Shown here one piece after another: positions 1-6,192 of a stretch of DNA of 21,375 nt. The notes below the pieces were generated by a model. It was given only the letters and a program-made list of their open reading frames with translations. It did no database searches and had not been told where the DNA came from. The stretch is from CAYZTD01 sp964473335. GTDB lineage: Archaea > Thermoplasmatota > E2 > DHVEG-1. The stretch covers positions 1 through 21,375 of the forward strand of contig CAYYOO010000025.1 of the NCBI GenBank assembly GCA_964473335.1. The letters run 5' to 3'. The stretch's first letter is position 1. Every line of letters begins with the position of its first letter. The position numbers and the translations under genes are program-made.

Positions 1-265
1 TAAATCCATTAGTTTTTACCTTGTGTTTTATCAGAGCTTTTACTGGATGCCATCCAACTTTTCCGTTTTTGTCAAAACTGATTACTTCAATTTTTTCATT
101 TGGCCTTAATGCAAAGGAGTCGTTCGATGGATTTCCGTATCCATCAATATTTTTTATTATAGACTCTCTATTTTCTCCAAAGTACTCTTCAATTAGTTTT
201 CCAATTAATTCTACCTTTATTTTACCATTCTTTTTATATACAACTGGTTCATCATGAGCTAAAGA
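1..265 (-). mobile_element. Start of a second intein in NrdD, cut by window edge
   Basis: After the NrdD motif NVPTRVGFQ the expected continuation (typically TPFTNxTxD in relatives) is replaced by SLAHDEPVVYKKNGKIKVEL, a typical intein N-terminal block with Ser as the first residue. About 88 codons are visible; they include KIEVISFDKNGKVGWHPVKA, resembling the region around block B. The rest of the intein, including any endonuclease and the C-terminal junction, lies left of the window. Confidence 0.85.
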
Positions 266-2335
266 TTGAAAACCAACTCTAGTTGGAACATTCATATTAA
301 ACAAGAATTTTTGCATTTCTTGCTTGACCTCTTTATAATCTATATTGTCATAGTGAATGAATGGTGCTAGAAGTGAATCAAAGTTTGAAAGAGCTTGAGC
401 ACCTGCTGCTTCACCCTGGAGGGTATATAGATAGTTAACAATCTGCATGAGAGCAGTTCCAAAGTGTTTAGCGGGTTTACTTTCAATTTTTCCAGCTACT
501 CCCTTAAAACCTTTTAAAAGAATATCTTTTAGATCCCAGCCAACACAGTTATGGTTCCACATACCATTTACTACAAGAGTATGCGACTCAGTTGTGATAT
601 CATAGATATAATCATCCATGATTTCAGTTTGTTCATTGTTTAATACTTTATGCCAACCTGATCCTTCTGCTCTCCAAGCTCTTGATGAAGTAGCAGCTGA
701 ACTGTATTTTAATGATGGAAGTGTTTTACCAAGTGTTCTAAAACTAACACCATACAATGGATAGTTTTGTGTAATTAATCTTCCATTGTAGTTTCTTGTA
801 GATCCAACTCCTTCAAGATTTCTATCACGTATTGTAAATCCAAGTACATTCATTACAACAGCAATTTGTTCAAGCATTGTCCTTGAAGCAGTTCTTAGAC
901 AAATACTTGTATTTGAAGAGGTAATAGATCCATCTCCGTCAATGATTCCTGCTAATAATCCTTCTACAAAATCACTATTATAATTCAGTATTTCATCTGG
1001 AAGATGTTTATCTTTACATAATCCTTCAAGATTGAAAATTTCACTGAAAAGATAATTTACAAGTGTGGAATTTGCAATTCTTAATCTAATAATTCCTTCT
1101 TCTTTAGTTGAATAAACTCGGAGCCCTAGACCATATGCTGCTTTTTTAATTTTATCAATTATTTTTTGGTTTTCATCTGTATCTTTTTGTGTGATACCAA
1201 TTCTATGTGGCTCCATCCAGCCTTCTGCTATATAAAAACCAACTAGATAGCCTAAGTCTTCAGAGAGTTTAATTTTATTTGGAAGGGAATCAGCATTATT
1301 TGATGTTGAAACAATACCATCTATTTTAAGGTCTTTTGAGTATCTACAATATTCTTCAAAAGGCATTCCTTCAATAAAAAAATCCTTAACTCCTCGACTA
1401 TTGAGTTCTTCAGCTAGATATAAATGATCTTTTGAAAAAAGATTTTCAGAACTTAAGAGTTTTTTAATATCAACAGTTAATAGTTTATCCTCTTCAAATT
1501 TTATGTTCTTTGCTTCTTTAAAGATATTTTCCCCTAGAACCATGGGATGGTCTTCAGTGACAATTACTGATCTTCCGCCTTCATTTTTTATAAAATGCAT
1601 TGCTTTGTTTTTAGCTTTTTTTACAACTCTTGTTACTTTAGTCCAACCGTTTTTATCAAGAACTTCAATGTCTTTAGGATATTTTCCCCATGCATCATCT
1701 TCTTTAGAAAGAAGTTTTTCAGGGTGTTTTAGATTTTCATATAATTTCTGAAAAGAAGTTACAAATATTTTTCCATTTGATCTTGCAATTATAGTTTCCT
1801 TTCCAAAATAGGTGTAAGCTCCAAGTGTACCAAGATCATGAATATGATAATCTCCACTAGTGTGAGCTTCACCTATTTCAGGTGGATAAATTTTATTAAG
1901 CCAGTAATGTGAGATTATGTTTTCAGTTGCATATACATTTAGACCCTGCAAGGAATAGCTCATGTTACTATTTTCTTTTACTTTCCAGTCCATCATCGAT
2001 AGATATCCGTCTACTACATCTATGTCTTTTAATAAACCGCCGATCTCTCTAATATCTCTATGTTGATGACGATACAAAATGTAAGCTTTTGCTGTTTTTG
2101 CATGTCCTTCTTCAATTAGTGTTTTTTCAACGCAATCCTGAACTTTTTCTACTGTTGGGATTTCTCCTTTTTCTAGATTGTTTTCAATCATTTCTAGAAC
2201 TTTATCAGTTAGCTCAGCTGCCCTTCGATGGTCTTTTCCACCTACAGCTTGAGCTGCTTTCCAGATTGCATTTGTGATTCTTATCGGGTTAAAATCTGCG
2301 ATTTTTCCATCCCGTTTTCTAATTTTTCTTATCAT
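1..2335 (-). CDS. nrdD: Anaerobic (class III) ribonucleoside-triphosphate reductase, intein-split, 3' end beyond window
   Basis: The reading frame starts at the ATG at 2335 and stays open to position 1. Residues 1 to about 95 look like an ATP-cone allosteric domain (KIRKRDGKIADF, with EKGEIPTVEKVQD later). The next part matches NrdD: NMSYSLQGLNVY, SHYWLNKIYPPEI and GDYHIHDLG, continued after an intein by CVGWDLKDILLKGF, TLQGEAAGAQALSNFD and FNMNVPTRVGFQ. Extein pieces are 1814-2335 (174 codons) and 266-547 (94 codons). The insertions are at 548-1813 and from 265 to the edge. Known role of the family: oxygen-sensitive glycyl-radical reduction of NTPs to dNTPs, activated by the radical SAM enzyme NrdG; the glycyl-radical domain and any nrdG lie outside the window. 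The start overlaps the nrdR stop (ATGA), so the two genes are probably cotranscribed and NrdR-controlled. Confidence 0.93.
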   Translation of the reverse strand, partial: MIRKIRKRDGKIADFNPIRITNAIWKAAQAVGGKDHRRAAELTDKVLEMIENNLEKGEIPTVEKVQDCVEKTLIEEGHAKTAKAYILYRHQHRDIREIGGLLKDIDVVDGYLSMMDWKVKENSNMSYSLQGLNVYATENIISHYWLNKIYPPEIGEAHTSGDYHIHDLGTLGAYTYFGKETIIARSNGKIFVTSFQKLYENLKHPEKLLSKEDDAWGKYPKDIEVLDKNGWTKVTRVVKKAKNKAMHFIKNEGGRSVIVTEDHPMVLGENIFKEAKNIKFEEDKLLTVDIKKLLSSENLFSKDHLYLAEELNSRGVKDFFIEGMPFEEYCRYSKDLKIDGIVSTSNNADSLPNKIKLSEDLGYLVGFYIAEGWMEPHRIGITQKDTDENQKIIDKIKKAAYGLGLRVYSTKEEGIIRLRIANSTLVNYLFSEIFNLEGLCKDKHLPDEILNYNSDFVEGLLAGIIDGDGSITSSNTSICLRTASRTMLEQIAVVMNVLGFTIRDRNLEGVGSTRNYNGRLITQNYPLYGVSFRTLGKTLPSLKYSSAATSSRAWRAEGSGWHKVLNNEQTEIMDDYIYDITTESHTLVVNGMWNHNCVGWDLKDILLKGFKGVAGKIESKPAKHFGTALMQIVNYLYTLQGEAAGAQALSNFDSLLAPFIHYDNIDYKEVKQEMQKFLFNMNVPTRVGFQSLAHDEPVVYKKNGKIKVELIGKLIEEYFGENRESIIKNIDGYGNPSNDSFALRPNEKIEVISFDKNGKVGWHPVKALIKHKVKTNGF
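548..1813 (-). mobile_element. Complete intein 1 in NrdD with LAGLIDADG homing endonuclease, Thr at position 1
   Basis: A 422-codon in-frame insertion splits the NrdD motif GAY/CVGWDL. Splicing blocks are visible: an N-terminal block (TYFGKETIIARSNGK), a block B with VTEDHPMVL, and a C-terminal block ending in VVNGMWNHN followed by Cys +1. Two LAGLIDADG-type motifs are present, LGYLVGFYIAEGW near intein residues 187-199 and FVEGLLAGIIDGDGSI near 281-296, so the homing endonuclease core looks intact. Matching the extein to NrdD relatives (LGxYCxGWDL) places the N-terminal splice junction directly before Thr, not Cys or Ser. The penultimate His and final Asn are canonical. Block F has Asp (YDITTES) rather than the Cys expected of a class 3 intein. 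Confidence 0.9.
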
Positions 2336-2808
2336 TTTTCATCTATTCCTCCAACTACGTTTTGTTTTGTCAAGTTTTTAATTTCTTCTTCAAATGAAGA
2401 TATATCTGCAAAGCTTCTGTAGACTGATGCAAATCTGATATATGCAACGTGATCTGTTTTTTTTAGTTCGTCCATTACAAATTCACCAATCTGTTTGCTA
2501 TCTATCTCCTCAGACCCGTTTCTTCTTATTTTTTCCTCGATCGTATCAAGGAGCTCCTCTATTTTTTCGGTGCTTACCGGTCTTTTTTCAAGTGCTCTCA
2601 CTAGACCGTTTTTTATTTTTGTTCTTTCAAATTTCTCACGTCTCCCATCCTTTTTAAGAACATATATGGGAGATAATTCAATGTATTCGTAAGTTGTGAA
2701 TCTTTTACCACATGAAAGACACTCTCTTCGGCGCCTAATAGAAAGTGTTCCAGTATCACGAGAATCTGTGACTTTTGTTTCACTTTTGTGGCAAAAAGGA
2801 CACTCCAT
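2332..2808 (-). CDS. nrdR: Transcriptional repressor NrdR
   Basis: A 158-residue protein of the usual NrdR length. It begins with the zinc ribbon MECPFCHKSETKVTDSR, with Cys 3, 6, 30 and 33 (CxxC...CLSC), followed by an ATP-cone (VLKKDGRREKFERTKIKNGL). The family binds ATP/dATP and represses ribonucleotide reductase genes by binding paired NrdR boxes. An upstream in-frame TTG-type start would add 40 residues, but that stretch covers the NrdR boxes and predicted transcription start and is unlike the family, so the ATG at 2808 with GGAGAGATTAGG before it is chosen. The stop overlaps the nrdD start. NrdR is nearly universal in bacteria and known in only some archaea, so its presence here with intact boxes is notable. 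Confidence 0.95.
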   Translation of the reverse strand: MECPFCHKSETKVTDSRDTGTLSIRRRRECLSCGKRFTTYEYIELSPIYVLKKDGRREKFERTKIKNGLVRALEKRPVSTEKIEELLDTIEEKIRRNGSEEIDSKQIGEFVMDELKKTDHVAYIRFASVYRSFADISSFEEEIKNLTKQNVVGGIDEK

Positions 2809-2833
2809 CCTAATCTCTCCAGAGAAAAAATTT

Positions 2834-2849
2834 ATACAATATGTAGTAT
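2834..2849. promoter_or_regulatory. NrdR box, promoter-distal
   Basis: ATACAATATGTAGTAT is a 16-bp imperfect palindrome that matches the NrdR box consensus (aCaCwAtATaTwGtgt, from memory) at 13 of 16 positions. It lies in the nrdR leader and its centre is 31 bp from that of the second box, the in-phase spacing typical of NrdR box pairs. Confidence 0.75.
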
Positions 2850-2864
2850 AATGCTCCTTACATC

Positions 2865-2880
2865 CTACACTATGTAGTAT
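2865..2880. promoter_or_regulatory. NrdR box, overlapping predicted transcription start
   Basis: CTACACTATGTAGTAT matches the NrdR box consensus at 11 of 16 positions and shares the core TATGTAGTAT with the first box. It lies just downstream of the TATA box, over the predicted transcription start, where a bound repressor would block initiation. Confidence 0.7.
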
Positions 2881-2890
2881 AGCTAATAGA

Positions 2891-2906
2891 TATATAAAGA
2901 TTTCCA
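2891..2906 (-). promoter_or_regulatory. Archaeal BRE/TATA promoter of nrdR-nrdD
   Basis: The minus strand reads TGGAAATC then TTTATATA (TATA at 2891-2898), a near-ideal BRE plus TATA. Start of transcription is expected near 2870, giving a leader of about 60 nt to the nrdR ATG at 2808. Confidence 0.65.
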
Positions 2907-3031
2907 TTTTACTTAAAATAAATATCATTATATATTTTTATGAGTTGAAGATATATAAATAGAATTTGTTTCAAATTATAATAAATAAAAAGTATTTTGT
3001 TATGAATAAAATTCAATATTAATTCACAACA

Positions 3032-3039
3032 TTAATATA
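3032..3039 (+). promoter_or_regulatory. Possible TATA box of the radical SAM/trmO pair
   Basis: TTAATATA lies about 30 bp before the ATG at 3067, compatible with an almost leaderless transcript. A second TATA-like stretch (TATATAAATA near 2951-2960) would give a longer leader, so the choice is uncertain. Confidence 0.35.
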
Positions 3040-3066
3040 TACAACAAAAATGAAGGATTAAACATT

Positions 3067-3834
3067 ATGAACATTGTATACGGACCAGTTGCATCATGGA
3101 GGCTTGGTAGTTCACTAGGCATTGATCTAATATGCTCACCTAAAAAAATCTGTTCTTTTGAATGTTCCTATTGTCAACTAGAAGAAACTGAAGAACATAC
3201 TATTGAAAGAAGGAATTTTGTTTCAATTGGTAAACTAGAAGGTGAACTAACTGATGCTTTAATAAAAACAAATCCCGATGTGATAACTCTATCTGGAACT
3301 GGCGAACCAACACTTGCAAAAAACATGGATAAGGCAATTCATAAAATTAAGAACTTATCAGATCTGCCAATTGCAATACTTACAAATTCAACACTTCTTT
3401 ATTTAAAAGATGTAAGAGAATCTTTAAAAAAAATTGATATAATTGTTGCAAAGCTAGATGCAGGAAATAAAGATATCTTTAAAAAAATAAATCACCCAGT
3501 TAGAAAAATAACTTTTGAAAAAACACTTACTGGAATTAAAAAGATGAGAGAAGAATTCAAGGGTAAATTTGCAACTCAAACCATGTTTATTGACAAAAAT
3601 AAAAGTAATGCTTTGGAAATTGCAAAAATAACTAGAGAGATCAATCCAGATGAAGTACAAATAAATACACCCCTTAGACCATGCAAAGAAAAACCTCTTT
3701 CAGTAAAAGAACTAGATGAAATTGAAAAGAAATTCTCCAATCTTTCTACAATAAATGTATATCACAGTAAAAAACCTATGACCGATCCAATGGATAAAAT
3801 AGAGCTTTTTAAGAGAAGAAGAATGGAAAAATGA
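3067..3834 (+). CDS. Radical SAM protein, COG0731-like
   Basis: A 255-residue protein. The radical SAM cluster motif CxxxCxxC is at Cys 29, 33 and 36 (CSFECSYCQ), after YGPVASWRLGSSLGIDLIC, the opening typical of the COG0731 group that is related to the wyosine enzyme TYW1. A glycine-rich LSGTGEPTL stretch typical of SAM binding follows. These enzymes use a 4Fe-4S cluster to cleave S-adenosylmethionine; the substrate here is unknown. Its stop overlaps the start of the TrmO-like gene (ATGA), hinting at a tRNA-modification role, but the COG0731 group is broad. It lacks the features expected of NrdG, so the nearby nrdD does not explain it. Confidence 0.8.
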   Translation: MNIVYGPVASWRLGSSLGIDLICSPKKICSFECSYCQLEETEEHTIERRNFVSIGKLEGELTDALIKTNPDVITLSGTGEPTLAKNMDKAIHKIKNLSDLPIAILTNSTLLYLKDVRESLKKIDIIVAKLDAGNKDIFKKINHPVRKITFEKTLTGIKKMREEFKGKFATQTMFIDKNKSNALEIAKITREINPDEVQINTPLRPCKEKPLSVKELDEIEKKFSNLSTINVYHSKKPMTDPMDKIELFKRRRMEK

Positions 3835-4280
3835 AAAAAATAAACGTTGATCTGAAAGTTATCGGAATTGTTCATTCTATATATAAATCGAGAGCTGAAG
3901 CACCACCTCAGGGTTCAGATGAAATATGTGAAATAGAAATCTTTAAAGAGTTTGAAGAAGGGCTTAAAGATATTGAAGGATATTCTCACATCCATCTATT
4001 CTGCTGGTTTCATAAATCAACTTCTTATAATTTACTAGTTCAAACACCTTGGGAAATGAAAAAACATGGTGTTTTTGTAACCCGTTCACCAAACCATCCA
4101 AATCCAATCGGGTATACAGCGACAGAGCTTTTAGAAAGAAAAGATAATATTTTGAAGGTAAAAGGTCTTGCCGCAATTGAAGGAACACCTGTTCTTGACA
4201 TAAAACCATACATTAAAAAAATCGATTGTAAACCTAAGGCAATTTCAGGTTGGAGTGAAAAAATAGATTTTAAATTTTAA
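3831..4280 (+). CDS. trmO: tRNA (N6-threonylcarbamoyladenosine-37-N6)-methyltransferase TrmO family (UPF0066)
   Basis: A 149-residue protein with the TrmO/TsaA-like beta-barrel signature: IGIVHSIYKSRAEAPPQG near the N-terminus, GYSHIHLFCWFH in the middle, and TRSPNHPNPIGYTA, the conserved TRSPxxPNPIG loop. LAAIEGTPVLDIKPYI is the conserved C-terminal segment. The family uses S-adenosylmethionine to methylate t6A37 in tRNAs that read ACY codons in bacteria; archaeal members are less studied. It is translationally coupled to the upstream radical SAM gene by an ATGA overlap and ends 11 bp into the convergent PP-loop gene. Confidence 0.85.
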   Translation: MKKINVDLKVIGIVHSIYKSRAEAPPQGSDEICEIEIFKEFEEGLKDIEGYSHIHLFCWFHKSTSYNLLVQTPWEMKKHGVFVTRSPNHPNPIGYTATELLERKDNILKVKGLAAIEGTPVLDIKPYIKKIDCKPKAISGWSEKIDFKF

Positions 4281-4899
4281 GAATTTTTGAATTATTAACT
4301 GTATCTTCTACTAACTCATCTATATCAAGTTTTTCTTCTTCAGCTATTATTTTTTTAATTTTTGCTGAAGTCGATGGTTTATCTGGAACAGCGGTACATC
4401 CCACTGTGGGAAGAATTGAATATTCAAATATTCCAAATTTTTTTGAGATATCAACGATTTCTTGTTTATCAAAACCTATGAGAGGTCTTAATACAGGTAC
4501 ATTTACTGCTTGGTCAACTACACATATATTTTGCAGGGTTTGAGATGCGACTTGCCCTAGTGAATCCCCCATTACAATTGCATCATAAGAATTTTTTTTA
4601 CATATCTCTTCAGCATATTTAACAAGCATCCTCTTACAAAATACACATGTAAATTTTTTATCACAGTTTTTTATGTATTTTTCAAGGTTTTTACCATGTG
4701 ATAAAACAATTATTTTTATTTTTTTATCTATGATCTTTTTTAAATATTTTGATAGTTCTAAGAAATTTTCATGTTCATTTTTGTCTGTAAAAGGCTTTAT
4801 ATCAGCATGTAAAAGTATTATTTCACTTACTTTTTTACTTAAAAGGTAAGTTGCTACTGGTGAATCAATGCCACTTGAAAGTAATGATACTATTTTCAT
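4270..4899 (-). CDS. Stand-alone ThiI-like PP-loop ATPase
   Basis: A 209-residue protein equal to only the PP-loop (AANH) domain of ThiI. The PP-loop SSGIDSP is at residues 8-14. Cys 85 and Cys 88 form CVFC in FTCVFCKRM, MGDSLGQVASQTLQN is typical of ThiI, and Cys 168 lies in TVGCTAVPDKPST. ThiI adenylates U8 of tRNA and inserts sulfur as 4-thiouridine; usual members carry N-terminal ferredoxin-like and THUMP domains, which are absent here. In archaeal ThiI two CxxC cysteines plus a third are reported to bind an iron-sulfur cluster, and all three seem present. It may need a separate THUMP partner or act on another substrate. The start overlaps the cutA stop, so the two form an operon. Confidence 0.75.
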   Translation of the reverse strand: MKIVSLLSSGIDSPVATYLLSKKVSEIILLHADIKPFTDKNEHENFLELSKYLKKIIDKKIKIIVLSHGKNLEKYIKNCDKKFTCVFCKRMLVKYAEEICKKNSYDAIVMGDSLGQVASQTLQNICVVDQAVNVPVLRPLIGFDKQEIVDISKKFGIFEYSILPTVGCTAVPDKPSTSAKIKKIIAEEEKLDIDELVEDTVNNSKILKI

Positions 4900-5207
4900 G
4901 ATGTCTCATTTTCGATATAGTTTAGATAATCTTTAAGACCGCCTATTATCGGTAGGACTATTATTGCAGGTAGATCGTATTTATGTAATTCCTTTATTCT
5001 TTGTATTGTCTTTTTAACGTTTTTATCAACTGTTTTGCAAATTAGAATTATTTCTTTTTCGTTTTCAGTTTTCCCTTTCCATTTATAGTAGGATTCTATT
5101 TCAGGGATGATATTTACACAGGCAACAATTTGTTCTTCAACAAGTGTATGAGCCATTCTTCTTGCATCACTAATATCATCTATAGTTGTATAAACAATAG
5201 CGACCAT
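4896..5207 (-). CDS. cutA: Divalent-cation tolerance protein CutA
   Basis: A 103-residue protein, the normal CutA1 length. It begins VAIVYTTIDDISDARRMAH, followed by EEQIVACVNIIP, SYYKWKGK and the late LPAIIVLPI segment, all typical of CutA1. The family forms tight ferredoxin-like trimers; a role in copper or divalent-metal tolerance was proposed in E. coli, but the molecular role is still unsettled. The start at 5207 has a strong GTGGAGGAGACCT ribosome binding site directly upstream. It overlaps the downstream PP-loop gene by 4 bp. Confidence 0.9.
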   Translation of the reverse strand: MVAIVYTTIDDISDARRMAHTLVEEQIVACVNIIPEIESYYKWKGKTENEKEIILICKTVDKNVKKTIQRIKELHKYDLPAIIVLPIIGGLKDYLNYIENETS

Positions 5208-5232
5208 AGGTCTCCTCCACAGGTTTTAATAT

Positions 5233-5251
5233 CCTTAATAAATTATTAAGG
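5233..5251. promoter_or_regulatory. Perfect 19-bp palindrome upstream of cutA
   Basis: CCTTAATAAATTATTAAGG has 9-bp perfect arms around a single central base, 26 bp before the cutA start and 12 bp after the stop of the GIY-YIG gene. No T-run follows on the minus strand, so it looks more like an operator than a terminator. Function unproven. Confidence 0.4.
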
Positions 5252-5262
5252 TTTTGCATATG

Positions 5263-5658
5263 TTATATTTTAAAGTAAACGAGATTCAAACTCGTGGAAC
5301 AATTCTTTATCTCATCATATTTTCCATAAAAAAGATGGCTTTGACATTTACAATCACTACAACCAAAACCTTTGATAGAATCAAACTTTGAAAAAGATTT
5401 AGCAATTACACATTCCTCTTTATCATTATTCTCTTTGTAAAAAACTTCTACAATTTCAGTTTTATCAAGGAGATAATCTACATGCCAGTGAAATTTTTTA
5501 TCAGTTCTTTTATGCCTATTAATTCTTCCCTCAAGGCTATTAAGTGCACTTCCAACATATGCATAAAATCCTTTTTTAAAAAGAATATTTCCTAATTTTC
5601 CTACGCAAATATTTTGATCTTTTTTGTTTTCAATAATTAAAACATAACTTCCTTTCAC
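5263..5658 (-). CDS. GIY-YIG family protein of the DUF123 (COG1833) type
   Basis: A 131-residue protein. The motifs match archaeal DUF123: GFYAYVGSALNSLEGRINRH (a divergent GIY-YIG core), KFHWHVDYLL, and the C-terminal GCSDCKCQSHLFYG with three closely spaced cysteines. DUF123 proteins, annotated as Uri-type nuclease-like, are common in archaea and seen as stand-alone genes; their substrate is unknown. The start overlaps the stop of the Mrp-like ATPase by 4 bp. Hypothesis: a nucleic-acid repair or processing function cotranscribed with an Fe-S carrier. Confidence 0.8.
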   Translation of the reverse strand: MKGSYVLIIENKKDQNICVGKLGNILFKKGFYAYVGSALNSLEGRINRHKRTDKKFHWHVDYLLDKTEIVEVFYKENNDKEECVIAKSFSKFDSIKGFGCSDCKCQSHLFYGKYDEIKNCSTSLNLVYFKI

Positions 5659-6092
5659 AGTATTTTATTTACAATTTTATCCATATCTTTCATAAAGTTT
5701 GTATCATGAAGTAATTTCGGTTCAGAAATTGCTTCTTCTAAGTTTTCATCAAAACCTATTGCACCTAAATAATCAATACCAAGTTCATTAACACTATTTT
5801 TAACATAATCGCCCTTTTTCATCTTCATATTTTCAAGAACTCCAACCATAGGTAGGTTTTGTTCTTTAAGCATCTTTAAAAGTTTATTTACTGCACCCAT
5901 TGCAACTTTAGATGGAGTAGTAACAACTAAGAATTTACTTTTTTTAACTAAATTAATTACATCTAGTGTTTCATCTCCAATTCCTGGAGGCATGTCAATA
6001 ATCAAATAATCTAGTTTTCCCCATCGAGTAATTGTAAGTAGTTCAATTATGATATTTGTAATATCAATCCCCCGAAAAGCTGAAGGTAAATC
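5655..6092 (-). CDS. Mrp/NBP35-family P-loop ATPase, 5' end lost in assembly gap
   Basis: The frame is open from the N gap at 6092 to the stop at 5655, about 145 codons. It starts with LPSAFRGIDIT, then RWGKLDYLIIDMPPGIGDE (the Walker B-like part of Mrp/ApbC), VVTTPSKVAMGAVNKLLKML and VGVLENMK, all characteristic of Mrp/NBP35 iron-sulfur cluster carriers. The N-terminal third with the deviant Walker A is missing. An internal ATG at 6005 is not the true start, because the family match continues upstream to the gap. The C-terminal CxxC seen in many Mrp proteins is not visible. The family assembles or transfers Fe-S clusters in the cytoplasm. Confidence 0.85.
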   Translation of the reverse strand, partial: DLPSAFRGIDITNIIIELLTITRWGKLDYLIIDMPPGIGDETLDVINLVKKSKFLVVTTPSKVAMGAVNKLLKMLKEQNLPMVGVLENMKMKKGDYVKNSVNELGIDYLGAIGFDENLEEAISEPKLLHDTNFMKDMDKIVNKIL

Positions 6093-6192
6093 NNNNNNNN
6101 NNNNNNNNNNNNNNNNNNNNNNNNNNNNNNNNNNNNNNNNNNNNNNNNNNNNNNNNNNNNNNNNNNNNNNNNNNNNNNNNNNNNNNNNNNNN
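6093..6192. other. Assembly gap (100 Ns)
   Basis: Exactly 100 Ns, a typical scaffold placeholder of unknown true length. It hides the 5' ends of both the Mrp-like ATPase (about 100 codons missing) and the deoxyhypusine synthase (about 30 codons missing) plus any shared promoter region, so the true gap is likely longer than 100 bp. Confidence 0.97.

Noticed and set aside
21..2692. Plus-strand open frames across the nrdD-nrdR region
   Set aside because: All are antisense to the long NrdD/NrdR frame, which has clear family motifs; their composition is that of reversed coding sequence.
2809..2928. 40-codon N-terminal extension of NrdR
   Set aside because: It covers the paired NrdR boxes and the predicted transcription start, has no family likeness, and the ATG at 2808 has a good ribosome binding site and gives the standard N-terminus.
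3067..3834. The radical SAM protein as NrdG, the NrdD activase
   Set aside because: It is longer than NrdG and its motifs fit the COG0731 group; it also lies on the opposite strand and is coupled to TrmO.
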